DNA from: Lepus europaeus | Taxonomy: Eukaryota; Chordata; Mammalia; Lagomorpha; Leporidae | Direction: 5' to 3' | Length of the DNA stretch: 64,000 nucleotides | Assembly (NCBI RefSeq): GCF_033115175.1 | Contig: NC_084830.1 | Location: 111,316,709 to 111,380,708, forward strand | Shown: one piece after another, positions 12,432-21,904 of the stretch | How positions within the stretch are numbered: position 1 is the first letter of the stretch | How the letters are laid out: every line of letters begins with the position of its first letter | The notes under the pieces: generated by a model | What the model was told of the DNA's origin: nothing | What the model saw: the letters and a program-made list of their open reading frames with translations, nothing else | The model's database searches: none | Translations under genes and position numbers: made by a program

Positions 12432-13029
12432 ACGCGGGGCTCATTTAGGCTTTCCCAGCGTGAATGGACGAGTGGACCTGGTGGAAGTCGGGACAAAACT
12501 TCTGTGGTGCCTGCCCTCCCCCTTCAAACACACACACAACCATTCCTCCAAGTATTTACGGAGCCACTGCTGTCCCCGCCCCACTGGCATCTGGAAAAGC
12601 TCAGACCCGACCAATTTAGAGCGGGCACTGGAGATGGAAGGCGATGGGAGTCAAGGGGATGCCTCGCATGGGAAGCATTGTTTTTGGAAAAGCACTTTCT
12701 CCAAACAGCCTAGAGAGGTGGGGCCAGACGGGGCTGTGGCCGGTGACCTGAGGGAATGAAGGCTCTGAGGTGTCAAGCCCAGCCCAGAGACAACGATCGA
12801 GGCGGCGACTCGGGGATTCTGGACATTGTGCTGTCCACCCAGGGGCCAAGACCCTGCCCTTACTGCAGAACACCTGACAGCGGGGCCGGGTCGGGTTTGC
12901 TTGCGGTGACCCAACCGCATGGCTGTGGGGTGCATTCCCTTCAATTACGCAGGTCCTTCAGAAAGCAGCCCTGGATCTCAGCCAAGAGAGTGAAAGAAGT
13001 TAGGGAGGCAGCGTCGGGGGTGACCGTGC
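12432..13029. other. Proximal 5' flank of SLIT3, no gene recognised
   Basis: This is GC-rich unique sequence leading to the CpG island. Overlapping short frames on both strands are uninformative. It may hold proximal regulatory elements. Confidence 0.4.
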
Positions 13030-13205
13030 CCAGGTCTGGCGTCCCTCGTAGCTCCTAGCTGTGTGTCGTCGGGCAAATCGCTTGGCTTCTCTGAGCTTTG
13101 GGGCTTTAACTCTATTAAACGGGGGTACTTAGACGCCCCCTTGCGAGCCACCGTAGGGGCTGAAGAAAGGGACATGTGCAGCGTGCCCAGCTCAGTGCCA
13201 GAATT
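13030..13205 (+). mobile_element. MIR element upstream of the promoter
   Basis: The wording is ctagctgtgtgtcgtcgggc, then aaatcgcttggcttctctga and a tail with gtgcccagctcagtgcc. It ends about 200 bases before the CCAAT box. Confidence 0.7.
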
Positions 13206-13410
13206 GAGAAAAGAAAAAGGTGCCCACCCGCCTTCTCAGTCCGTGGCTCGGAAGGGGGAAGGAGCTGCAGCGTTTTCCCCCGGGGCCCCTGCGGGCCTCG
13301 CCCCCTGCCTTCCCCGGGGCTTTCCGTCGCCCTCCTCCGCTGCCTCCTCCCTCCGGCTCGCGGTCGCTCCAGCAAAGTTCCCAACTTAGTCGACACGACG
13401 CGCGGCGCAG

Positions 13411-13448
13411 CCAATGGGAGGCGGAGCTGGCGGTTTTGGGGGGGCGGG
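13411..13448 (+). promoter_or_regulatory. CCAAT box and GC box of the candidate core promoter
   Basis: A CCAAT pentamer lies at 13411-13415 in an NF-Y-like context (cagccaatgggag). A GC box, ggggcggg, follows at 13441-13448. In CpG promoters such boxes usually sit 40-100 bases upstream of the start. That would place transcription starts at roughly 13480-13540 and give a leader of about 370-430 bases. This is an inference from motif spacing. Confidence 0.55.
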
Positions 13449-13492
13449 AGAGGGCTGGGCCCCGCGTCTCCGGTGTCTGCCCTGCTCAGTGA

Positions 13493-13792
13493 ATGGAGAG
13501 AGCGAGCGCCGGCCAGCTCACCCGGCCGCCCCGTGCCCTAGCCGCCGCCGCCGCGCTCCCGAGCCCAGCCCCAAGCCGGCCCTCCCCGGGCGCCGCGCCC
13601 CACTGCGCTCACCCCAGGCCCCCGAGCCGGCCCGCACTCCGGGCTGCGGGCCGGCGGGACCAGGGGGCGCTTGGCACCTGGGCGCTCCGAGCGATGCGCA
13701 GCGGGGCAGCGCCAGCCCCGCCGATGGAGCTGCTGTTGCCGCCGCCGCCGCCGCCCGGCGCGCCCCGCTCCGCCCGCGCCCCGTGCGCCTGA
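13493..13792 (+). other. Upstream ORFs in the SLIT3 leader
   Basis: An ATG at 13493 opens a 99-codon frame that stops at 13792, 118 bases before the SLIT3 ATG and in a different frame. Two further ATGs in the same frame, at 13694 and 13724, give 33- and 23-codon versions. The 13493 ATG has a weak context (T at -3, G at +4); the one at 13694 has G at -3. The predicted peptide is Ala/Pro/Arg rich with a Leu-Leu-Leu then poly-Pro run from the GCC repeat, so coding function is unlikely. Its effect, if any, would be to reduce SLIT3 translation. Which ATGs lie in the mRNA depends on the start site. Confidence 0.45.
13737..13755 (+). repeat. (GCC)6 trinucleotide run in the leader
   Basis: Six GCC units lie in the putative 5' leader. 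Such runs can be length-polymorphic and can form stable RNA structure ahead of the start codon. Confidence 0.75.
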
Positions 13793-13910
13793 GCGCCGAG
13801 CTCGCCCCTCCTCCGCGCCAACTCCGTCGCCCGCTCCCCAGGCCGCCCGCGCTCTCCGCGCGCCTCCTCCGGCTCCACGCGCCTTGCCCCGCCGCGGGCC
13901 CCCGCACACC

Positions 13911-14107
13911 ATGGCCCCCGGGCGGACAGGGGCCGTAGCCGCCGTGCGCGCCCGCCTGGCGCTGGCCTTGGCGCTGGCGAGCGTCCTGAGCGGGCCCCCC
14001 GCCGTCGCCTGCCCCACCAAGTGTACCTGCTCTGCCGCCAGCGTGGACTGCCACGGGCTGGGCCTCCGGGCCGTTCCCCGGGGCATCCCCCGCAACGCCG
14101 AGCGCCT
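13911..14107 (+). CDS. SLIT3: SLIT3 coding exon 1 (signal peptide and start of LRR N-terminal cap)
   Basis: This exon encodes the first 65 residues and two bases of codon 66 of SLIT3, a secreted guidance ligand for ROBO receptors. The ATG at 13911 has a strong Kozak context (A at -3, G at +4). Residues 1-33 form a signal peptide: a basic start, then an Ala/Leu hydrophobic run at about 14-27, with cleavage expected after the AVA that ends at 33. Cys34, Cys38, Cys40 and Cys47 form the cysteine cluster of an LRRNT cap, followed by the first beta strand up to NAERL. The protein matches human SLIT3 as I remember it almost throughout. It differs from SLIT1 and SLIT2, and residues 5-9 are the variable part. 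The exon ends in CT and the donor gtgagtac follows, so codon 66 is split in phase 2. The exon lies in a CpG island. The reading frame stays open upstream of the ATG but has no in-frame ATG in the leader. Confidence 0.96.
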
Positions 14108-14724
14108 GTGAGTACCCCCGTCCCGCCCCGCCCCGCCCCACGCGGGCCACCCACCTGGGTCCCGCAGGGAGGCCCCCAGGCGCCAGAGCCTTCCTTTCCC
14201 CCCTCCCGCTGGTCACGCTGGATGCAGTCTCTGTTCGCAGCTCCTGCCTCATCAGATCCCTGGCTCTTTTGAGTAGGGGGTCTCTGGCTTTGGGCAGGTC
14301 TGGAGAGCGAGGTCTTGAAGCCCCCTCCCCGCGATGGGCAAAAGTGGTGCCTCTCCAGGGCTCAGGGCTGCACACACAGGGCCCGCTGACAGCTTCTGAG
14401 GCGAAGGCGGGCAGGAGGGCACGAGAGAGCCCTGCAGCCTCCAGGTTTCGGGGTTAGGGCAACGGGGCCGCGCTCGTTAAAAACCGGGGCGAAGGGGAAA
14501 GCGAAAGGCTGGTGGGGCGTCAGGGCGCGGAGAACCGAGAGAGAGGCCCTGAGACTCGGACCCTCTCGGAGATCCGCTCGGGCAGCTGCCGTCGGGGGCT
14601 GACCTGGTGGGGAAAGTTGAGTGCGTGAAGGTCTAACTTCTGAGGACCCGGACGCATTCCGAGTGGGCGCACGCAGAACCCGCCCTGCCTGGAGCGCAGC
14701 CTGGGAGATGCCAAGTTGCAGCCC

Positions 14725-15000
14725 GGGTGAATTTTTTATGGCTAGGTTATAAATGCCTCCCCAAACGGGCCGGAGAATGGAAATGCTGACAGCCCTTTCA
14801 ATGAGACCGAGCGCTATAATCTTACAAACCGCACTCAGCTCGGATCCTGGGTTTGGCAGCGAGCGCACAGGCGCTTGGAGAGTGGTGCGGATTGACCCTC
14901 GTTTTAACCCCAATTGTGCAACCAAATATTTACTTTTCATATGTCAACGTTTTGGAAACATTTATCATTTTGATCCTCGGACCAAATGCAAAACTGGGAC
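14725..15000. promoter_or_regulatory. Candidate conserved non-coding element in 5' intron 1
   Basis: Unique, repeat-free, AT-richer sequence lies just downstream of the CpG island. It contains ggttataaatgcctcc, aatgctgacagccctttcaa and aaacatttatcattttgatc. It reads unlike neutral repeat debris, but conservation is a guess without an alignment. Confidence 0.3.
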
Positions 15001-15609
15001 TCCAGGGTGGGCTCCTCTTCGTCCACAGTGGAGGATGGGGAAGGAGGGAGGGAGAAGGGATGGAGAGAGTGGGAGCCCGGCTGAGAAGTGGGTGAGGGTT
15101 TGTTCTGGTGGGCTCCACCCGCTGCGTGTCTGCTCCCCTCTCTCCCCTTCTCCCTGATCCCGGGGTAGGCATGGGATGGCCCATTCTGCCTGCGTGGCTG
15201 GAAGAGAGTGATGCTGAGTTGAACAGTCTTGGAGCCTGTTAGTTCAGTTCCTCAACTCCTCTTCTGTTCCTTCCATTTAGTGGTTGTGCCTCTCTGGGTG
15301 GAGATACAATAGGATTGTCTTCCTATTCCTGGTGCTTTCTGTTGGCTCAAAACATTCCCCCTGCACCCAGTGCATTGATTCTGTTGGGTTGGGCTGTGCA
15401 GTCCTAGAGAAATACTGCCTTCATTTCATGTGTAGAAGGCCAGGACGTGTCCAGGGAAATATGGCAGCTGAGGTCCATCAAAGAGCCAGCAACCAGGTTT
15501 CCACACCGTAATTGAGACATTATATCAGCCAAACACTCATTTACCTATAACTTAGAAACTAATTCCCCCTCTTCTTCATGTGAGCTGGTGAAATAATCGC
15601 TGTCACTAA
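15001..15609. other. Intron 1, nothing recognised
   Basis: This is unique sequence with no repeat or exon-like feature that I can name. Confidence 0.4.
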
Positions 15610-15760
15610 TGTTTAATGTTTAATGATTTGTGTATGTGTTATCTCGTTGAATCTCTACCACTGCCCCATCAGTTGCATAGTAATGCGTGCACTCCATTCT
15701 GCAGATGAGCTACCTCATCACGTATTCCAGGTCAGGTGACTCCTCATGAGTCTGAGTCCA
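15610..15760 (-). mobile_element. Probable MIR fragment
   Basis: A diverged match: gttatctcgttgaatctcta, then ccattctgcagatgagctac and a short remainder. Confidence 0.35.
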
Positions 15761-18060
15761 AGCCTGTCTGTCTCCCGTGCCCACACTCCCCTACCACCCT
15801 GTTGGACATCCTGGACTGTAGGGAACAGTCCAGGCGAAGAGAGGTGAACACCGAGTCCTGGGAAGGTTCTGACCTGCTGGGCCTTAGAACAAGCTGCTTT
15901 GGTGCTCCCTACAAGCATTCAGCTCCCCTGTGGCATGAGCTGTCCTACCTGGGGACTCAAGACTACTTGACTCTGATCATCATTATCATCATAAAAAATG
16001 AATTCTGTGGCATGTTTGGGAAATGGAGGCAAGTGGGTCTTTCTCTGCCTGGTCTGTAGGAAGTTTGGGAAGGTTGCAGGCACTTGGCCACCTCCTCCAG
16101 CAGCCCCAGGCAGCTCAGGGGCGGCTGTGTGTTCTACAACTGAAGAAGCTGGGTGGAGACTGGAGTCCTGTGCGTCTTCATGGTCACTGACAGGCCCTGG
16201 CAGCGTAGGAGGTGCTTTGGAATATCTCTGTCTCATCTGCCTTGGGCTGCTTGCTGGTGCCACTTTGGCTGGGGTGCCTTGGGGTGATGCGGCTGCCCAG
16301 GCTGCTCATTCTGGTCTCCTTCCTCCTCCGGGAGTGGGAGGCAGCCTTTAGGAGCAATCGGGGTCAGGGTCAGTGCAGGGTTTAAGGGCAGCCCACTTAG
16401 AAGCCCTTCACCACCCCACACCCCCTCTCAGTCAACTCAGATGTAACACTGCAATTCTGCAAGCTCTTGGGGGAATAGTTGGCATTTCGACGCCACACTA
16501 AGGATTTCTTCAGGAAGTTCTCATTCATTCATCCTTCATTCATTCACCCAACATTGCTTGAACCTCTGCTGCATTCCAGCACTGTGTATAAAATCGCTGC
16601 ACACACAGAAGGAAGCCAGCACTTCCACGTGAAGAACGTAAGCAAAGGATGGAAGAAGAGAACTTCCTTCGCGGAGCCTTTGAGCTGTGCCAGGGCACCC
16701 TGTGTCACGGAGCACACGTGTGGTTGGCACTACTGTCAGATGCTCAGGACCTCTCTCGAGTCTGGTTGCCCGAACTGGCATGTCTAGGATGTGTTTTAAA
16801 ACAAAGAAGGCGCATTTTCTCCATTTGCCATTCCTTTTGCTCTGCCTGCCAGTGAGCATGTTACGAAGGCATCTGTCCATGCGTGCCTGTGTGTGTGCGT
16901 GCGTCTTGTTTCTCTGGATGTTTTGGACTTCCGAAACCTCATGGTAGAACATTAAGGAGAACTCGAGTGCAGATCATGTGGTCACCATTTGGACTTTGCC
17001 TCGGGCCTGGAATGAGGCCCTGAATTTTTGTCTTGGAGCCGGCATCGGAGCCAGGGGCCTGCGTTCCGAGTCTTTCTCCATCATGTCAGCACATCCCACG
17101 GAGAAAGAAACCCTGTCTTTTATAAACTCCCGACAGCTTTTTTCCCCCCCTGGATGAGGAGGTGACACCCACAAGAAAGCTAAATAAACGCCGAGAATTC
17201 AGTGTGATTTATTATCCAGGCAGCAGAGACAGAGGCCGAGAGGAGAGGAAGTGAATGGCGGTGCCTGAAACAAAACATTTACCATGGAGCACAGAGTAAA
17301 CAGATGTTGCATTTACCCTTCTGAGCACAAAAGGAGCCCCCAGATGTAATTCTTCTCCGACCACAACCTCGGCTTGGAAGAGGCAGCAGATGAAAATGAA
17401 CTCTCTGGAGGGGCCTCCTGTCCCCATGGAGCCCAGAGGCAGGCGTGGGCCGGCTTGTCACCCACAGCGAGGTGGTAGCCTCAACAGCTGAGTGGGGCAA
17501 GAGTGGACATCTTTGGTTTTTCGCTTGGCTCCAGAACATGCTGGAGACTGCTGTATTTAAATAAACATTTCCTGTTTGCGCAGGAAAATGGGCGAGGGGC
17601 TGAAACGTGAGAATGTGGTAACTTAATTTTCTCCATCGCTCCAGATGACGGCAAGCTTCGCCGGTGGTTGGGTCCAATAAAAACCCACCCCGTGTCATAG
17701 GCCTTCCCTCGCTGGACCACAGAGGTCCTGGGGTCAAGTGGGAGGTTTTCCAAGATGCTCAACCACCAAGCCCTGTGTCCTGGCATGCTCAGCCCACAGG
17801 CCAGCTCCCAGGACCAGGGGCACAGGGTGGGGAGGGGTGGGGGGTGAGTCATAGGGCCTCTGAGGGCTAGCTGCAGGGAAGCCCAGTGCTCTCCTGGAGG
17901 GTCCACAGAACACTTGAGTGCACCTGCCTGCGGGGTGCTGTGCCACTCTGAACAGATTGCTTTGCCTCTCTGCTCCTCATCATCCTGAAAATTGAATCCT
18001 GGTATAGTCTCAGAGGTTTTCCATTTACAGTCCCCTGGTGAGCTGTCAGGATCCTCCCGC
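15761..18060. other. Intron 1, mostly unassigned
   Basis: A short L2/MIR-like phrase (catccttcattcattcaccc) lies at 16510-16640. The stretch at 17170-17680 is unique and includes several AATAAA and homeobox-like T/A words. No exon is supported. Open frames on the minus strand at 17279-18104 have no recognisable family. Confidence 0.35.
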
Positions 18061-18122
18061 CCAAGGTTTAGAATAGTGTCAGGCACATAGTAGGTTTTCA
18101 ACAAATATCAGTTGAATAAAGG
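18061..18122 (+). mobile_element. MIR/L2 3'-tail fragment
   Basis: The text gtcaggcacatagtaggttt, then tcaacaaatatcagttgaat, is the typical tail of these families. Confidence 0.5.
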
Positions 18123-18620
18123 ACTAATGAGCCTCCAAAATGCACATCTTTGTTTAGTTCTTGCAAGGGGAAGATGAACAATTATAGATTTGCATTTTGA
18201 TGTCTGGCTAAGGGCAACCTATTGAATGAGTTATTAAGGGTATCTAAAATTTGGATTTCATGAACTAAAATTACTGCATTACTACAGTTGCCAAAGACTC
18301 CTATTGAGTGATCTACTCTGAAGTCTGGTTGTCAAGCGTTGCTTAGCAACCTTGCAACACTCCTACTGTGCACATGCCTGTGAAAAGAGCTGGAAAACCT
18401 GAATGCTTATACCATGGGACTTTCTAATCAGGAGCTCATCAGCATCATCCTGAGCGCTCTGTGGTTTTTGATTGCTGCTCCTCTTGCAATAATTGATACA
18501 TATTTGTAGGATCATTATTAAGTTTTGCTTTTGCCCATCATCAGGGTCTTGTAATATTTGTGCGATTTGGCCATTTCGGTTGTGGTTTTGTGGTTTTTCT
18601 CTCCACTTCTGCTTATTGTC
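18123..18620. promoter_or_regulatory. Candidate intronic enhancer: RFX palindrome and RUNX-site cluster
   Basis: A perfect X-box palindrome, GTTGCT-T-AGCAAC, lies at 18338-18350, with another GCAAC half-site at 18354-18358. RUNX consensus words TGTGGT occur at 18460-18465, 18581-18586 and 18589-18594. The stretch has no recognisable repeat. Function is inferred from motifs only. Confidence 0.35.
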
Positions 18621-18729
18621 ACTGCGAAGGCGAGAAGTGAACGATGGGTCAGGCCTGGAGCTCTTTCGCCTTGAAGTAGGAGGTTTCAGAGTGCCCGCGC
18701 CTTGCGGGTTGTGCCTGGGCTCTGGGCAC

Positions 18730-19070
18730 AGACCGCTCTGGGTTTGAGTTAGGCTCTGCCTCCTGCTGGCTGCTCCCTAGGCGTGTTTCTCCACTGCTCT
18801 GGGCTGCTGCCTGTTTACTCCCTAGGTACCTCATTTCCACACCTGTAGTAGAGGGGTGATAATCACATGGGGCTGCTGTGAATGCAGCTGGAGGCCATTC
18901 ACGTAATGCGCTCAGCACGGTGCCTACCACGTCGTTCTCATTATCATTGCTGTTGGTTGTCCAGCTACCATTCCTGAGCTGTGAGGGATGCACCGCAAAG
19001 CTCCGGTTCGAAAGGACTGGAATGGCTGAACACAGTACCTGGCACACAGGAGCCCTCGGCAAATGACTAC
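18730..19070 (+). mobile_element. MIR element
   Basis: The core reads gtgtttctccactgctctgg, then cctcatttccacacctgtag. A tail with acagtacctggcacacagga follows near 19035. Confidence 0.6.
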
Positions 19071-19804
19071 GGAGAGGGTGCAAAGCCATTGTGCCCATTT
19101 GTTTATGTCGGTCTCCATCCAGCTGGGAAGTTTCAATGCCTGTTCTGCATTTGCACCCCCTCCCCCCACCCACCCCAGCCAGACAGAAGCAAGCCCCTTG
19201 CCTGCACGTACACTGCCCAACACCCGCTTGCCCGGGCCCCTCCCCCCTTCTCTGAGTCCTGCCCTGCAGCTGAGCCCAGGTTGGTCTCTGTTCCATAAAA
19301 AGGGGATTATGGTTGAAGTGGTTTCTATCTTTTCCATGGGCGTGCTGCTTTGTGGTCTCTTTAAATAAGGAATGCATTTTATTTATTTATTTTTTGGGGG
19401 GGCTGGATTTTCATGGAGCATTTTGGCCCTGACTTTTTCTTTCAATGCTCATTCCTTCTCTCTTCCTCTAAATACCTCCTTTTACCGACTTCCCATGTCT
19501 GCCTGTCTCTGTTACTGCCTTTACTTGAAACAGCTGTATTTACTAGCATGCTCCACCCTCATTATGTAAGGTGGTCTTAACCCTTTTTAGAACTGCTGAA
19601 AAGAAAGAGAAAGCTAGGAGGGGGTGGAGGCAGGCTTTCCCAGAATGCTTTCCTGGAGATACAGGGGCTGCCCCGGCTGTGGTGCACCGTGTAGACTTTC
19701 CAGGGCTTCCCATGATTCATTGTGCCCCATTCTTAAATTTAAATCAGCCTTGCCCAGGTGGGAAGCTCATCAGAGGACTACTCTGCTTCTCTGTTCCGCA
19801 GACC
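19071..19804. other. Intron 1, nothing recognised
   Basis: This is unique sequence. The open frames do not resemble proteins. Confidence 0.4.
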
Positions 19805-19817
19805 AGAGCTATGTTTT

Positions 19818-20140
19818 TGTTTGTTTGTTTGTTTGTTTGTTTTTTGACAGGCAGAGTGGATAGTGAGAGAGAGAGAGACAGAGAGAAAGGTCTTCCTTTT
19901 TGCCCTTGGTTCACCCCACAATGGCCGCTGCGGCCGGCGCATTGCGCTGATCCGAAGCCAGGAGCCAGGTGCTTCTCCTGGTCTCCCATGGGGTGCAGGG
20001 CCCAAGCACTTGGGCCATCCTCCACTGCACTCCCGGGCCACAGCAGAGAGCGGGCCTGGAAGAGGGGCAACCGGGACTAGAACCTGCTGTGCTGGTGCCG
20101 CAAGGCGGAGGATTAGCCTGTTAAGCCACGGCGCCGCCCA
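19818..20140 (-). mobile_element. CSINE, minus strand, with (TTTG)n tail
   Basis: The tail is a (GTTT)n run. The body includes caatggccgctgcggccggc and the head ends aagccacggcgccgccc. An imperfect repeat, agagctatgtttt versus agagctgtgtttt, lies at 19805-19817 and 20141-20153. It belongs to the younger subfamily. Confidence 0.93.
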
Positions 20141-20153
20141 AGAGCTGTGTTTT

Positions 20154-20559
20154 GTAACTGCTGTTGCTGCTGAGCTGCCAATGGCTGTATGGTCTCCGCC
20201 ACTCCCCTGGTCTCCTGAATCATGTTGGCGGTGCCGCATTCGATCCAGGAATGCCCTGGGAAGGATTGGGCAAAGAATGTGTGATTTAAAGTCCTCAATG
20301 CTAGGCAGACAGGAGATAGGTAAGGTGTGGACCCCAGGGCCAGCCAAGGCTCAGCTAATGGTCCCACCACCTACGAGCCGGGTGGTCTCGCTTTCTGCAT
20401 ACATAAAATAAAAACAATCATGCTACACATCAGCTGTAGAGGGTGCCGTGAGTGCTGAAGTAACTCCCGGAGGCTGCCTGCGGCATGGTGCACCCTCCAC
20501 ATCCCCTCCTGTCCGCATTGTTATAATTCTTACCATCAGAACGCAGATTGGGAAAAATA
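20154..20559. other. Intron 1, nothing recognised
   Basis: This is unique sequence with a short gctgttgctgctgagctgcc stretch at its start. Confidence 0.4.
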
Positions 20560-20790
20560 AAGATTGTCAGGGTTGAAAGGGCTGCACCTGTCCAAGTTCC
20601 AACCATGGGAAGCTTGGTCTTCCACCAGCATACTTTAGGAAAAAGTGGTCAGCCTCTTTGCTTGATGGCTTCTAATGATGAGGAACTCACTTCTCCCCAA
20701 AGCAATTTATCCAAATAAATGGACACAAGACAGTCCTAATAAATGTTCTTTGTTTGGGGGTTGAACTTACCTCCCATTGATTCTTGTGAC
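20560..20790 (+). mobile_element. L3/CR1-like fragment
   Basis: The phrase gatggcttctaatgatgagg, then aactcacttctccccaaagc, matches the old CR1/L3 wording as I remember it. Confidence 0.45.
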
Positions 20791-20901
20791 ACAGATCAGG
20801 ATTAATCCTTTTTTTTCAAATGGTAAGTTTTCAGAAAAACTTTATTGGTGTTGTGTTTCTCACCACTCACCTGAGTCTTGTCTTCTCTTCCATCTACTTC
20901 T

Positions 20902-21236
20902 TTAAAAAATTATTTATTTATTTATTTATTTATTGAGAGGTCTAGTTAGAGACAGAGAGAGGAGAGACGGAGAGAAAAGTCTTTCATCCGCCGTTTTCCC
21001 CAAATGGCCACAACTCCAGAGCTGGGCTGATCTGAAACCAGGAGCCAGAAGCTTCTTCAGGGTCTCCCATGTCGGTGCAGGGGCCCAAGCACTTGAGCCA
21101 CCTTCCACTGCTTTCCCAGGCCATAGCAGAAAGTTGGATCGGAAGAGGAGCAGCCGGGACATGAACTGGCTCTCTCACGTGGGATGCCGGTGCCACAGGT
21201 GGAAGCTTAGCCTAGTATGCCACAGTGCCAGCCCCC
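20902..21236 (-). mobile_element. CSINE, minus strand
   Basis: A (TTTA)n tail at 20910-20933 leads to a gagaga tract, the body and a head ending cacagtgccagccccc. Confidence 0.9.
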
Positions 21237-21243
21237 AACTAAT

Positions 21244-21509
21244 TTTTTTAAAGATTTATTTTATCCATTTCTAAGCCAAAATTAGATAGAGAGGGGGAAA
21301 CAGAGATCTGAAGCCAGGAGCCAGGAGCTACTTCTGGGTTTCCCACGTGGGTGCAGGGCCCCAAGCACTTGGGCCATCTTCTGCTGCTTTCCCGGGTGCC
21401 TTAGCAGGGAGCTGGATTGGAAGTGGAGTAGCTGGGACTCTAACCAGCACCCATAGGGGACCCAGTTTCGCAGGTGGTGGCTTTACCTGCTATGCCACAA
21501 CAGGGCTCC
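21244..21509 (-). mobile_element. CSINE, minus strand, internally deleted
   Basis: It starts ttttttaaagatttatttt and ends gccacaacagggctcc. It lacks the usual ctggttcactcc segment between the purine tract and ccaggagcc. It sits directly behind the previous copy. Confidence 0.85.
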
Positions 21510-21605
21510 TTCCATCCATTTTATAATCACTTTATTCTGCGTGCTTTGGTGTTTGAGGCTAGACTCTGTCCCCCATTCCTGTATCTCTTCCTCTAAATAG
21601 TTTCC

Positions 21606-21904
21606 AAGGTCGAGAGTCCTTTATCAAAATGCTTGGGACTAGAAGTGTTTGGAATTACAGATGATCAGATTTTGGACTATTTGCATGTACATACTGAGAT
21701 ACCTTGGGAATGGGATCCATATCTAAACATGTAATCCATTTGTTTCTTATATACCTTCTACACATGACCTGAATGTAATTTTATTTTCAATAGTGTTGTG
21801 CACAGAACAGTTTAACAGTGTGGAATGTTCCAGCAGTGGCGTCACATCGGCAGTGTTTGGAGAGTTTTGGATTTGGGAATTTTGGATTCGGGATGCTCAA
21901 CCTG
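21606..21904 (-). mobile_element. Tigger/MER44-like DNA transposon
   Basis: The right end, gggatgctcaacctg followed by TA, is the inverse of the cagg-ttgagcatccc terminus. The left end aaggtcgagagtcctttatc is a diverged partner. A second element of this type lies at 33294-33609. Confidence 0.65.

Larger units (their letters stand above)
13230..14160. promoter_or_regulatory. SLIT3: CpG island over the SLIT3 promoter, leader and exon 1
   Basis: GC content and CpG density rise sharply at about 13230, stay high across exon 1 and fade over the next 500 bases into intron 1. There is no TATA box at a plausible position. This is a typical broad CpG-island promoter for a developmental gene. The exact transcription start cannot be read from the sequence. 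Confidence 0.85.

Noticed and set aside
13414..13938. 174-codon + strand frame starting at the CCAAT box
   Set aside because: It starts inside a promoter motif, is Pro/Ala/Arg rich from GC content and overlaps the true SLIT3 start in another frame.
13671..14111. Extended SLIT3 frame beginning 80 codons upstream
   Set aside because: It begins with TTG, not ATG. The downstream ATG at 13911 has a strong context and gives the known signal peptide.
19571..20411. Frames of 169-189 codons on both strands
   Set aside because: Most of their length is the CSINE at 19818-20140 read in several frames.
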